Below, one piece after another: positions 1-9,488 of a stretch of 64,000 nucleotides of DNA. A program made the position numbers and the translations under genes. The number at the start of each line of letters is the position of its first letter. Position 1 is the first letter of the stretch. The notes beneath the pieces were generated by a model. The model did no database searches. It was not told the origin of the DNA and was given only the letters and a program-made list of their open reading frames with translations. The stretch comes from Marchantia polymorpha subsp. ruderalis (Eukaryota > Streptophyta > Marchantiopsida > Marchantiales > Marchantiaceae): contig AP031354.1 in the NCBI GenBank assembly GCA_037833965.1, forward strand, positions 20,500,001 to 20,564,000. The letters run 5' to 3'.

Positions 1-3000
1 TGGAGCCTCAGTCGTCATCATCCGAGTGGAGAATTTCAGTCGCCATTGATTGCGTCGGCGATTGACCCGAGTGGGGCTGCACGTCGTCGACGTGTGCTGC
101 CTGCGAAGGCACGGCTGCAGCCTCGCTGCTCTTCGCCAAAATGTCTAAGGCGGTAGGCGAATGTGCCCGTGCGGCATCCCCGCCGCTCGCTTGTTGGTCG
201 TCTACCGTGTCCTCTCTGCCGCCGACGCCCGCCGCCGAAGGCGATCGAGCGGAGGGTGGCTGCGCGGGGTTTGATTGCGCATCGCGCATCGAAATTTCAT
301 CCCGCGGACAGTCACTCCGCTCCTCCGTCTGTTGCTGCTCCCTTGATCGGTCCGCGGGGGCTGTGCTTGGCCTGTGCGCAGGCGCAAATGCCGGCGCCTT
401 GTCCGCCGCAGGCGTAGCGCCGCGGACGTCCATCGCCAAAGGCGACATGGCCGGGGGTCGCTCGCCCGATGTCCCTTGGCCTTGAGGCCCTACCGCCGAA
501 GGCGCATCTACCGGCGGATTACCCGCCGATAGTGTGGCCTCCGCACACTCCCTGCTCGTATCTCCTCGGCTCGAAGGCCCTGGCGCCGAAGGCGCAATTT
601 GCGGCGCGTGGTGCGCCGGAGGGTCTGGCCCCGAGGGCCGGTGTCTCGTAGGCGGCTCTTCCGCCGGCTCCTTCCCCTTTCTACGTTGGAACGGGGGTGA
701 TTCCTGCCTGTGCACAGGCGGCACGTGTGGAGGCGACCTGTGCACAGGCGGACTGCTCCTTCCCACGCGTAAGCGTAGATCTACGTCCACTTGTGATCGT
801 CTGTCCGCGGAGGCTCGTCCGTCCGCGGAGTCTCGTCTGTGCGCAAACGGAACACCTGTCCGCAACGCACGTGGTAACTCCGGAGGCCCTTGGCCCGTAG
901 GCGGCCTCTCGCCCGTCGAGGCTGCAGCGTGGTCCGTTGCTCCTGCGGTCGTCCGCGCTTCCTCATGCTTCTCTGGTGACGCAGTTCCTTTCTCCGTCGC
1001 AATCGTCGCCGTGTCCGCACTGTTGGCTGGTAACACCAGTCTGCGTGCCTTCTGCTTCGGCCGGCTGTATGACTCGTACAACGGCCGCGGTTGAATGGGA
1101 GCAGAGGGTTCTTGATGCTGCTCCTCTTCGGACTCTTCTCTCCATCGCCGCTTCCGCGGCACTCGTGCTGCAGGAGTGTTTCTCCCTTCGTCCCTCCGCC
1201 TTGATGGGGTAGAAGTCGGTGACTCCTCTGCATTAGTGTCGACCTCATTCTCCCGCACATACTTCCCGGGATGGTCGACGGACAACGGCGGAAAATGCTC
1301 AAGCTCCGCCGCTGTCAAACAATTCCGCTGTCGATAAAAATTGATGAGGAAAGGAGAGAGATGGTTTAGAGTCCCCCCCTTCTCCTCAAAAGCGTGCTGT
1401 CGCATCACCCTGTGCAGGATGCTCGCCCAGTGAATTGGAGTTCCCTCGATGACGCACTCCACAAAAGAGACCTGCCACAATGTGATGTAGCAGGCGCGGT
1501 GTGGCTGCAGTAATTGCATCAGCGCCGCGGACAAAGTCCGGCGAAATCGATCCTTGTAATCACGGGTCCTGTACCCATTCTTGGTAGACCTCCCGGTCTT
1601 GAACAGCTCCACAAATTGCGCCTCTTCCTGCTTGGTCACCTTGATGCTCTCACTGTCGAAGAGGAGATGCCCTGGCATGCCGGCACATCTTCCCAATGCC
1701 TGCGCCCAATCTTGGACTGTCCACCGATCAACATGCGGACACAATCCGCGCGAGGGGTCCCTGTGGCTCTAGCCACTCGCGCACCATGTTCGCAAAGATG
1801 TAGTTCCATCCCCATAGCAAGAAATCGAGTTTTCTTGCTATTAAGCGCTCCTCGAAAGCGCGCAGCCCGTTCTGTGGTAGGCGAAGCGGCACCATCCGCA
1901 ATCTGCCCGGTCTCGTCATTGCGTTCCTGGAGTTCGCTCGCCCGCTCATTCTACTTCCGCACCGCTCGAGCTCCTTTCTCTCTCGGCAAACTCTAATCGC
2001 CCTCAATTCCAAATCACGCGCACTCACTTCTCCCTCAATCACCAAGAAATCCCCTGTGCGGCGACGTCGAGAATGTTTAGCAGCCAGCAGATGGACGCGC
2101 GCAACGCGCACAAGAGATTGGAATCGCGAATTCAAGAATGGAACGCTCTCCGCCGCCCGGTCGAAGGTCATGGTCGGCTCTTGCTCGTGGAGGACGTCTC
2201 ACTTGATGGCCGCGCCCGCTCTACGCTGGAACGGTCTCCGCTCTCACGCGCGGCTTCACGCTCCGCCGTCGCCGATTAAACTCTCACGCTCGAATTGGCG
2301 GATTTGAACTCCGCGAGCGTATTACCCCGCGGACATGGGAGCGCAGCGCCGAAGGCGAGTTTTCCGCCTTGCGCGGTACACTTGTTCGTACCGCCCCTCG
2401 GCCAATCCCCTTCTGCCTCGACGCGTGTGTCCGCATGTCGGACAAAAGTTCAACTCCTGCCTGTGCGCAGGCAGACTCCTCGGCGGATTCTCCGCCGGCG
2501 CGGAACTTCATCCTCCTGTGCACAGGCGCTCGCCTGTGCGCAGGCGAATTCCGTCCGCGGCGTCGCGCTGGCGCGGAAGGCGTTGACCGTGGTCAGCCGT
2601 CTCCGTCCAGACTGTCCGTTCCTTGTCTCTTCGTCGGCGCTTCCGCCGCCGCAACTCCGTCCGTCCAAGAGCGCATCCACCCGTCCCGTCCGCATGGTCC
2701 GTACGGATTTGATTACTCTGGCGGCTCCTTGCTCGTCCGCGGTGCCGCGCTGGCGCAGAAGGCGCCGTACACTTTCTACCTCACAAGGCGCATTTCTAGG
2801 GCCCAAGGCGGATTTTCCGCCGACGCCGAAGCGCCTGTGCACAGGCGAACGCCTGTGCGTAGGCGGACTTCGCGCCTCCCCAAACCCTACTTCGCCTGTG
2901 CACAGGCGAACTTCCTTCGTCCGCGCATAGGACAAAACTTGATTCCCCCTTCCGCGTAGGTGGAATTTCCGCCGGTGGCGAACTCCTTCCGCCGAAGGCG

Positions 3001-3418
3001 AACGTCTACGTATCTTCCAATAGTGATAACTCCCTAAGTCCTCATCCGTTCCAAGCGTTCTTGGACTCGTTGGAATCAGTGCGTTGAGCTCTTTCCAACG
3101 AGACCCTAACTCGGTCAAGGCGCCCGAGGGTTGACCTAATTATGAAGGATTTCCCTACCGCCGCGGACGCAACCTCCGAAGGCGGGTTTTGCGCCTTGCG
3201 TCGCAGGGATCCTAACTGCAGAGCTCGCAGGGAGCGTGGTGCCCATCCTTACTGCTGCACCCCAAATCCTAGATTCTACAAGATCCCTCGAGAATCCCCG
3301 CGATCTTCCGGATTCACTCTGTTTTGATGTACCGAAGGCTATTTACAATGCTGCAAGGGTACAGTTTTTTTCAAAAATGTTTTAATTTCCTCAAAATTAC
3401 CAAAAGTGGGGTACCACA
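1..3418 (-). mobile_element. Type B giant LTR, cut by the window edge
   Basis: The minus strand begins with the type B LTR start (TGTGGTACCCCAC, edge at 3418) and reads through the same order seen in the complete B LTRs: GC-rich palindromic repeats, the conserved dyad module (about 3050-3110) and a U3 ORF. The 3' end lies beyond position 1, so it is not known whether this is a solo LTR or part of an element. It is inserted in the pol gene of a plus-strand element; the five bases after the edge (gagca, 3419-3423) should be the target duplication, but its partner is outside the window. Confidence 0.85.
8..2171 (-). pseudogene. U3-encoded accessory ORF of type B LTR, broken
   Basis: This matches the 1045-residue U3 protein read intact at 40711-43848. 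The start at 2171 (MTFDR) is the one shared by all B copies. A 2-base deletion near 1755 (relative to the intact copies) shifts the frame, so the N-terminal 147 codons end and the next 578 codons continue in a second frame. A further in-frame TGA at 8-10 replaces the glycine codon found in the acidic stretch of the intact copies, and the coiled-coil C-terminus lies off the window. The conserved N-terminal domain and the Pro/Arg/Ser-rich middle are recognisable. The function is unknown; it is a decayed copy. Confidence 0.8.
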
Positions 3419-5194
3419 GAGCAACAGCTAGCCTTTGAAACACTCAAAGCTAAACTGACGACTGCTCCGGTTCTGAGAAGTCCGGATTGGAACAGACCTT
3501 TCCATGTCTATGTAGACACGTCGGCATTTGCAATCGGAGTGGTTCTCAGTCAGAAGGACGACAACAAGAAGGACTACCCGATTTACTTCGCGAGCCGTCA
3601 GTTGTCCGTAGTAGAGAAGAAGTACACAACAACTGAGAGGGAGGCGTTGGGAATGGTGTACTCCTGTAAGAAGTTCAGACATTATTTGATCTGCTATGAG
3701 TTCGTGTTTCATGTGGATCATTACGCATTACAGCACCTGGTGAAGAAGTCGGATCTGTCCGGACGAATTGCCAGGTGGGTACTATTGCTGCAGGAATTCA
3801 CCTACACTGTGCAGACTAGGAAGGGCGTTCACCATGAGAACGCGGACTACCTCTCCAGACTATGGACCGAACTCATAGAAGAGGAAGTAGTGGATGATTT
3901 TCCCGACGAACAACTTTTTCAGTTGTCCGCCAGCCATGAGTCCAGGTATGCGGACTTGTACAGGTTTCTGCTCACACTCCAATGTCCGGAAGGATTGGAT
4001 GCGGAGTAGCGCACAGTCTTTGTTCATAAAGCGGGACCTTACCAGCTCCAACAGGGGGTCTTATTCAAGAAAATGGCAGATGAGAGGCTGTGCAGATGCT
4101 TAGAGGAGTCCGAAGTTCCGCGAGTCGTTAAAGCCATGCACACAGAAGACGCAGGTGGTCATTACGCCACCAGGAATACGGTGACCAAAATTGTGAATGC
4201 AGGATACTGGTGGCCGACGATGTTCAAAGATGTACACGACTACGTTTGCAAATGCGATAGCTGCCAAAGGACGGGAAGGCCGACTCCGACCACGAGATGG
4301 CCTCTAACACCGATCATGCCCTTGGCACCATTTGAAAAATGGGGGATCGACTTCGTGGGACCAATACAACCTGTCACTAAAGGCACGCGCAGGCGCTACA
4401 TATTGGTAGCAACGGACTATGCGACCAAGATGGTGGAGGCAGAGGCCACAAGGCACGACGACGCAGCAGCAGTAGCAAGGTTCCTATTCGAATCAATCAT
4501 CACACGCTACGGGTGTCCACTAGAAATAGTCAGTGACAAGGGAACGCACTTTTTGAATCAGGTGATAGAAAGTTTGACGCGGCACTTCCAAATTAAGCAT
4601 CGGAAGACTACTCCATACAACCCCAAGGCGAATGGTCTGACAGAGAAATCCAATGGATTGCTCTGCAAGATACTCCTTAAGGTGACTGTGAACCATGCTC
4701 ACGACTGGGACACCAAGCTACCGGCCGCCTTATGGGCATACAGAACTGCAGAGAAAGTCACCACCGGGCAAACATCTTACTTTCTGGTTTATGGGCAGCA
4801 TCCGATCTTACCTATCAAATTCAAGATACCCACAAAGAGGACCTTAGATCAGAGAAGGCTGGATGCGGAAGAAAGTCAGGCCTATCGACTGCAAGAAGTC
4901 ATGGCACTGGAGGAAAGACGTCAAGAGGCCGAAGATCGAACAAAGCAACTACAGCTCAGGCGGAAGGAGAAGTACGATCGGAGACTCAAACCAGTACTAC
5001 TTGAGAAGGGCGACTTGGCTCTGCTCTATGATAGCAGACATGCTAGATTTCCAGGCAAGCTACACTTGAGATGGATGGGACCATACAAGGTGATTGAAAT
5101 TTTCCCCAATGGCTCAATCCAGCTCGCAGAATTGACAGGAGAATGGCTAGGCACCCGCGTGAACGGGTGGCGTCTGAAGAAATCCCACGTGTAA
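3419..5194 (+). pseudogene. Ty3-type pol fragment (RNase H and integrase), interrupted
   Basis: This is the C-terminal 592 codons of pol from a plus-strand element, nearly identical to the intact pol at 13433-16174. It starts inside the RT-RNase H linker, where the B LTR inserted at 3418, and continues through RNase H (YVDTS aspartate, TTEREAL), the integrase zinc finger (CDSC), the D,D-35-E core and the C-terminal chromatin-side domain ending in HV. An in-frame TAG at 4007-4009 replaces a CAG glutamine codon of the intact copy. The insertion and the stop codon make it non-functional. Confidence 0.9.
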
Positions 5195-5218
5195 ATGTTC
5201 GCGTGGGCGCTCACAATT

Positions 5219-5231
5219 GAGGAGGGGGGCA
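5219..5231 (+). other. Polypurine tract of the plus-strand type A element
   Basis: The run gaggaggggggc ends just before the LTR start TGTGG at 5232. It is the expected primer site for plus-strand DNA synthesis. The same tract precedes the 3' LTRs at 13395 (minus) and 56522 (minus, slightly changed). Confidence 0.85.
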
Positions 5232-5957
5232 TGTGGTAACACACTTTTTGTTTTTTTGCAGAATTTAAACAATTTTAGAAAACAAGTACCGAAGCAGTGT
5301 CTGTAGTTAGAAAAGGGTACGTTAAATAGAGTGGATTGAGGAGATCGTCACGAGGTCACGAAGAATCGCGAAGTCGGATGTACCAGCGCCAAATGTCTTC
5401 GGCGCCTTCGGCAAAAGCTCCTTTTCTGAAGTGTCTCTACTCACGCGCTTCCAGCGTTTAAGGAAGCTACGCTGCCGGCGCAGACACCTCCGGAGGAGAT
5501 TTTGCTAAAGACGTCAGAAGAACGGCACGCACCTCTGAAGGCTTCCGACCATGAGTGCGCCTTCGGCGATGCGCCGCTAGCGCGGAAAGGGAAACCTTCA
5601 TAACAATCGGAATACACGGTAGTTCCAATTGGTTGAAGTTGCATTGGAAAGAGCTCGAAACGCTCGTCCTAACAAGCCCAAGAGCGTCGGAGATGGATCA
5701 GGGACAAAGAAGTTATGAGCATCGGAAAACTCGTAGCCGGACATGCGCCGTTCGCGCTAGGGTTCACAGTCGGAAAGGACTCCCGTACGCCTTCAGCGAT
5801 GCGCCTTTGGCGGAATCACGCGCTCATGGGAGGAAATCAACTCATAGTCGGAAGCGCCTTTGGCGGCTGCGCAACGGAAGAAAAGCGCCGACCGGATGTA
5901 CGCCTCCGACGTGGCGCTGATAGGCGGATGCGCTGGGATGATTTGCGCCGGCGGGAT
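5232..5957 (+). mobile_element. Type A 3' LTR, first part (split by insertion)
   Basis: It starts TGTGGTAACACAC directly after the polypurine tract and aligns base for base with the first 0.73 kb of the LTR that starts at 24057 on the minus strand. It stops inside the GGGAT target duplication (5953-5957). Alignment resumes at 24058, so the rest of this LTR is 24063-28214. It includes one copy of the conserved dyad module near 5635-5700. Together the two parts give about 4.88 kb, the normal A length. Confidence 0.9.
5953..5957. repeat. Target-site duplication GGGAT, left copy
   Basis: The partner is 24058-24062. Removing 5958-24062 restores an alignable type A LTR across the joint, which shows that everything between arrived as one insertion. 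Confidence 0.9.
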
Positions 5958-6411
5958 TGTGGTAACCCACTTTTTGTTTTTCGTCGGAATTAGAACATTT
6001 TTGATTAGTAAGTACCGTGGTAGCAGCTGTAAATAGTAATCGGTACGCAAAGCCAGAGTAAAAAGAGGATCGAGGACAGTCGAGGGGTTTTGGGCTTAGG
6101 CCACAGTGGAACGCTTGGAATGGAACGGGCGGTTCACGCTGCAGGACTCGCTTCGAGCACCTTCGGCGGTAGATCACTCATAACTTCCTAAATTCTTAAC
6201 GCCTTGAGTTACTTAGGGTCTCGTTGGAAAGAGCTCAACGCGCTCGTTCTAACGAGACCAAGAACGCCTGGAACGGATGAGGACTCAGGGAGTTGTGACT
6301 GTCGGAAGATGCGAAGGAGAACGCCTACGGATAGGCGGAAGGAGTTCGTCGTTAGCAGAATATCCACCTTCGGCCCTAGATGTTCGCCTTCGGCGACGGA
6401 CGTCTTCGTGT

Positions 6412-6838
6412 CAACTTCAAGTCGGCAAACTCGGAGTCGGCAAACTTGAGGTCGGCGAACTCGAGGTCGGAGAACTCGAGGTCGGAAAACTCGAGGTCGG
6501 AAAACTTGAGGTCGGCGAACTCGAGGTCAAAGAACTTCAAGTCAGCAAACTCGGAGTCGGCAAACTTGAGGTCGGCGAACTCGAGGTCGAAGAACTCGAG
6601 GTCGGAAAACTCGAGGTCGGAGAACTTGAGGTCGGCAAACTCGAGGTCGGCGAACTTCAAGTCAGCAAACTCGGAGTCGGCAAACTTGAGGTTGGCAAAC
6701 TCGAGGTCAAAGAACTTCAAGTCAGCAAACTCGGAGTCGGCAAACTTGAGGTCGGCGAACTCGAGGTCGGCGAACTTCAAGTCAGCGAACTCGAGGTCGG
6801 CAAACTTGAGGTCAGAGAACTCGGAGTCGGCGAAACAT
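6412..6838 (+). repeat. 15-bp minisatellite in type C U3
   Basis: About 28 tandem copies of a 15-base unit of the form gtcggcaaactcgag. Variants are arranged in a higher-order pattern: a block beginning with an aagtcagcaaactcgga-type unit recurs at about 6540, 6660, 6720 and 6780. The period is a multiple of three, so long ORFs of pentapeptide repeats exist on both strands (VGELE-like forward, FADLE-like reverse). These look like a by-product, not genes. Confidence 0.9.
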
Positions 6839-7091
6839 CGTGCGGGCGCCTTCGGCGATAACAGATAACAAGCCTTTGACAGTGTGCCTTCGGCCAAGGA
6901 TAAAACCGGCATAACTCTTTCAACTCGTAACGGTTTGACTCAATTAGGGTCTCGTTAGAAAGAGCTCGACGCGCTCGTTCCAACGAGCCCAAGAACTCTT
7001 GAAACGGATCAAGGATCTGTGAGTTATGGGTGTCGGGAGTGACTGTTACAAATAGGCAAAGATGCGGAAGTGCGTCTTCGGCGGTCAACGC

Positions 7092-7182
7092 CTTCGGAGA
7101 ACTCGGAGTCGGCGAACTCGAGGTCGGCGAACTTCAAGTCGGCAAACTCGGAGTCGGCGAACTCAAGGTCGGCAAACCGGAT
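7092..7182 (+). repeat. Second short block of the 15-bp minisatellite
   Basis: About six units of the same 15-base repeat as at 6412-6838, separated from it by a copy of the conserved dyad module. Confidence 0.85.
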
Positions 7183-7478
7183 GCGGTTCAGAGATCTTGC
7201 GGAGTCCATATCTTTGCGATGGACGGTCGGATGGATCTGAAATTTGGTGGGACCGTTGATCTCGGTCGGCCACGCATGCCTGCACATATTCAGCCTCAGA
7301 TCTCGGATGTAAAGACGCTGGCGGCTCTGTACAGTAGGCTTAGGATTTAGATTTAGGGTTAGGGTTAGATTTAGGTTGTAAGTTAGAGGGGAAGGTAGCC
7401 GCCGACTTCTCAGGTGTAGGATCTGTTGCGGCTCGCACCCTAGCGGGTAGTGTAGTGTTAGTTAGGATCTTTTGAGAG

Positions 7479-7507
7479 TATAAAGTAGATCAAGGCGTTT
7501 TGCCTTG
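7479..7507 (+). promoter_or_regulatory. LTR TATA box and adjacent hairpin
   Basis: TATAAAG at 7479-7485 is followed six bases later by the hairpin CAAGGCGTTTTGCCTTG (7491-7507). The same pair occurs in every LTR with an intact end and should mark the U3/R border, with transcription starting about 25-30 bases after the TATA box. Confidence 0.6.
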
Positions 7508-8427
7508 GGACTCTTCCAGTTTCGGAAGTGCAGATCAGGAACTCACTTTCTTGGCGTGTTTGTGCATTTTGGTCCTGGCACCACGTAGAGAAGCTGCAGC
7601 ATAGCGAAGTTACCGTATGTTGTAGTTGAAGGCCTTCGGCTGAATGTTCAGAGCTCGCACCCGGTTAGAGACTTGAGTAGTGCGGATCTGCACCTGCGGG
7701 TGATTTCTGATGCTCAGAGCCGGCTGCGAGTTAGAGACTTGAACAGTTCCCCCTTACTCCTTCGAGTGACATATCCTGATTGTACTCCTACGGGAAGTTT
7801 CCCCTGAATGCCAATGTGAAGTTTCATTACTTCGTGTAAACCTTGGTTTGTAATTCAGGTTGTGTGTGTGTTACTGGATCGTGTTTTCAGTAAGTTCTCA
7901 GTCGGGTCTGCACTCCCTGCGTTTTGTGTGATAGTCGAGGGTGACGTCCACGGCGTACGTAGAGGCTTCGTTCCGAAGTGAGAAGTCCAGTCCGGGTACC
8001 CCCGCTAGTTCCTGGCGGAAGGGCAGTAAAAGCCGGAGTGGGAGGCACTTCCTGCAGAACCTCTGAGTGAACTTGCGAGACACTTTCCTCCTGAAATCCG
8101 AAGCGGAGGTCCTGACCGACCTCCGAGTTGTGCTTTTTGCCAGTTTCAGGTGTGTGTGTGTGTGTGTGTTGAGTGACCAAGCTGTACCGTGCATCCTCCG
8201 AGCATCCTCCGAGTTGAGTTCCTCCTCCGAGTCGAGCCTCCGAGTCGAGCACTACAGTATTTCTGGGAGTGACAGTCGCCTAGAATTCAAACTCTACCAA
8301 AAGTCTGTTAAATGTGACACTTTTACTCTGTGTGTTGCCTCTGTCCCTGTGGGTTCGATCTTTTTACCACCATACTGCAGTTTTAGCCTTTGGTGGGTTA
8401 TTACATAAGGAGCCGACAACTTCTTTT

Positions 8428-8444
8428 TGGCGCCGCTGCCGGGG
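8428..8444 (+). other. Primer-binding site (tRNA-Asp type), left arm
   Basis: TGGCGCCGCTGCCGGGG is complementary to the 3' end of plant tRNA-Asp with one difference from the common Athila/Tat PBS. It lies 22 bases after the LTR end. Only four further bases of internal region follow before the palindrome joint. Confidence 0.8.
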
Positions 8445-8489
8445 CTCACTTCGGAACGAAGCCTCTACGTACGCCGTGGACGTAGTGAG

Positions 8490-8506
8490 CCCCGGCAGCG
8501 GCGCCA
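8490..8506 (-). other. Primer-binding site, right arm
   Basis: Reverse-strand copy of the PBS, placed after what is otherwise the 3' LTR of the minus-strand element. A 3' LTR should be followed by target DNA. Here it is followed by the internal leader, as if it were a 5' LTR whose body was lost at the joint. Confidence 0.85.
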
Positions 8507-9448
8507 AAAAGAAGTTGTCGGCTCCTTATGTAATAACCCACCAAAGGCTAAAACTGCAGTATGGTGGTAAAAAGATCGAACCCACAGGGACAGAGGCAAC
8601 ACACAGAGTAAAAGTGTCACATTTAACAGACTTTTGGTAGAGTTTGAATTCTAGGCGACTGTCACTCCCAGAAATACTGTAGTGCTCGACTCGGAGGCTC
8701 GACTCGGAGGAGGAACTCAACTCGGAGGATGCTCGGAGGATGCACGGTACAGCTTGGTCACTCAACACACACACACACACACACCTGAAACTGGCAAAAA
8801 GCACAACTCGGAGGTCGGTCAGGACCTCCGCTTCGGATTTCAGGAGGAAAGTGTCTCGCAAGTTCACTCAGAGGTTCTGCAGGAAGTGCCTCCCACTCCG
8901 GCTTTTACTGCCCTTCCGCCAGGAACTAGCGGGGGTACCCGGACTGGACTTCTCACTTCGGAACGAAGCCTCTACGTACGCCGTGGACGTCACCCTCGAC
9001 TATCACACAAAACGCAGGGAGTGCAGACCCGACTGAGAACTTACTGAAAACACGATCCAGTAACACACACACAACCTGAATTACAAACCAAGGTTTACAC
9101 GAAGTAATGAAACTTCACATTGGCATTCAGGGGAAACTTCCCGTAGGAGTACAATCAGGATATGTCACTCGAAGGAGTAAGGGGGAACTGTTCAAGTCTC
9201 TAACTCGCAGCCGGCTCTGAGCATCAGAAATCACCCGCAGGTGCAGATCCGCACTACTCAAGTCTCTAACCGGGTGCGAGCTCTGAACATTCAGCCGAAG
9301 GCCTTCAACTACAACATACGGTAACTTCGCTATGCTGCAGCTTCTCTACGTGGTGCCAGGACCAAAATGCACAAACACGCCAAGAAAGTGAGTTCCTGAT
9401 CTGCACTTCCGAAACTGGAAGAGTCCCAAGGCAAAACGCCTTGTTCTA

Positions 9449-9455
9449 CTTTATA
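9449..9455 (-). promoter_or_regulatory. TATA box of the 3' LTR
   Basis: TATAAAG on the minus strand, just after the end of the U3 ORF and followed by the CAAGGC/GCCTTG hairpin. In this position it would drive transcription out of the element toward lower coordinates. Confidence 0.55.
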
Positions 9456-9488
9456 CTCTCAAAAGATCCTAACTAGCACTACGCTATC

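Larger units (their letters stand above)
5958..8405 (+). mobile_element. Hybrid type C/A LTR (2.45 kb, no U3 ORF)
   Basis: It starts TGTGGTAACCCAC and ends GGGTTATTACA. From 5958 to about 7440 it resembles the C material at 35620-36453 and 47141-47330: dyad modules near 6217 and 6940, and the 15-bp minisatellite. From about 7442 to 8405 it is almost identical, inverted, to the end of the A LTR at 8529-9493. It lacks the accessory ORF. A TATA box lies at 7479-7485 and a short TTTAGGG-like run at 7346-7365. The sharp change at 7441 suggests recombination just upstream of the promoter. Confidence 0.8.

Noticed and set aside
534..1094. Long plus-strand ORF opposite the U3 ORF (and similar antisense ORFs opposite every U3 copy)
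   Set aside because: They are shadows of the GC-rich coding strand, begin and end at different places in different copies, and have no conserved protein features.
5237..5957. Separate short solo LTR of about 0.7 kb
   Set aside because: It lacks an LTR 3' end and its sequence continues at 24063, so it is the first part of a split 3' LTR.
6277..6861. 194-codon VGELE-repeat ORF and 178-codon FADLE-repeat ORF on the other strand
   Set aside because: Both arise because a 15-bp minisatellite has a period divisible by three; neither has unique protein sequence of note.
7346..7365. Telomere repeat
   Set aside because: Only one TTTAGGG and two shorter TTAGGG-like words within LTR sequence; too short for an interstitial telomere.
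8067..8867. Pairs of identical 113- and 121-codon ORFs in opposite orientation
   Set aside because: They are the two arms of the palindrome in R/U5; the frames run through a GT/CA microsatellite and are not shared by type B.
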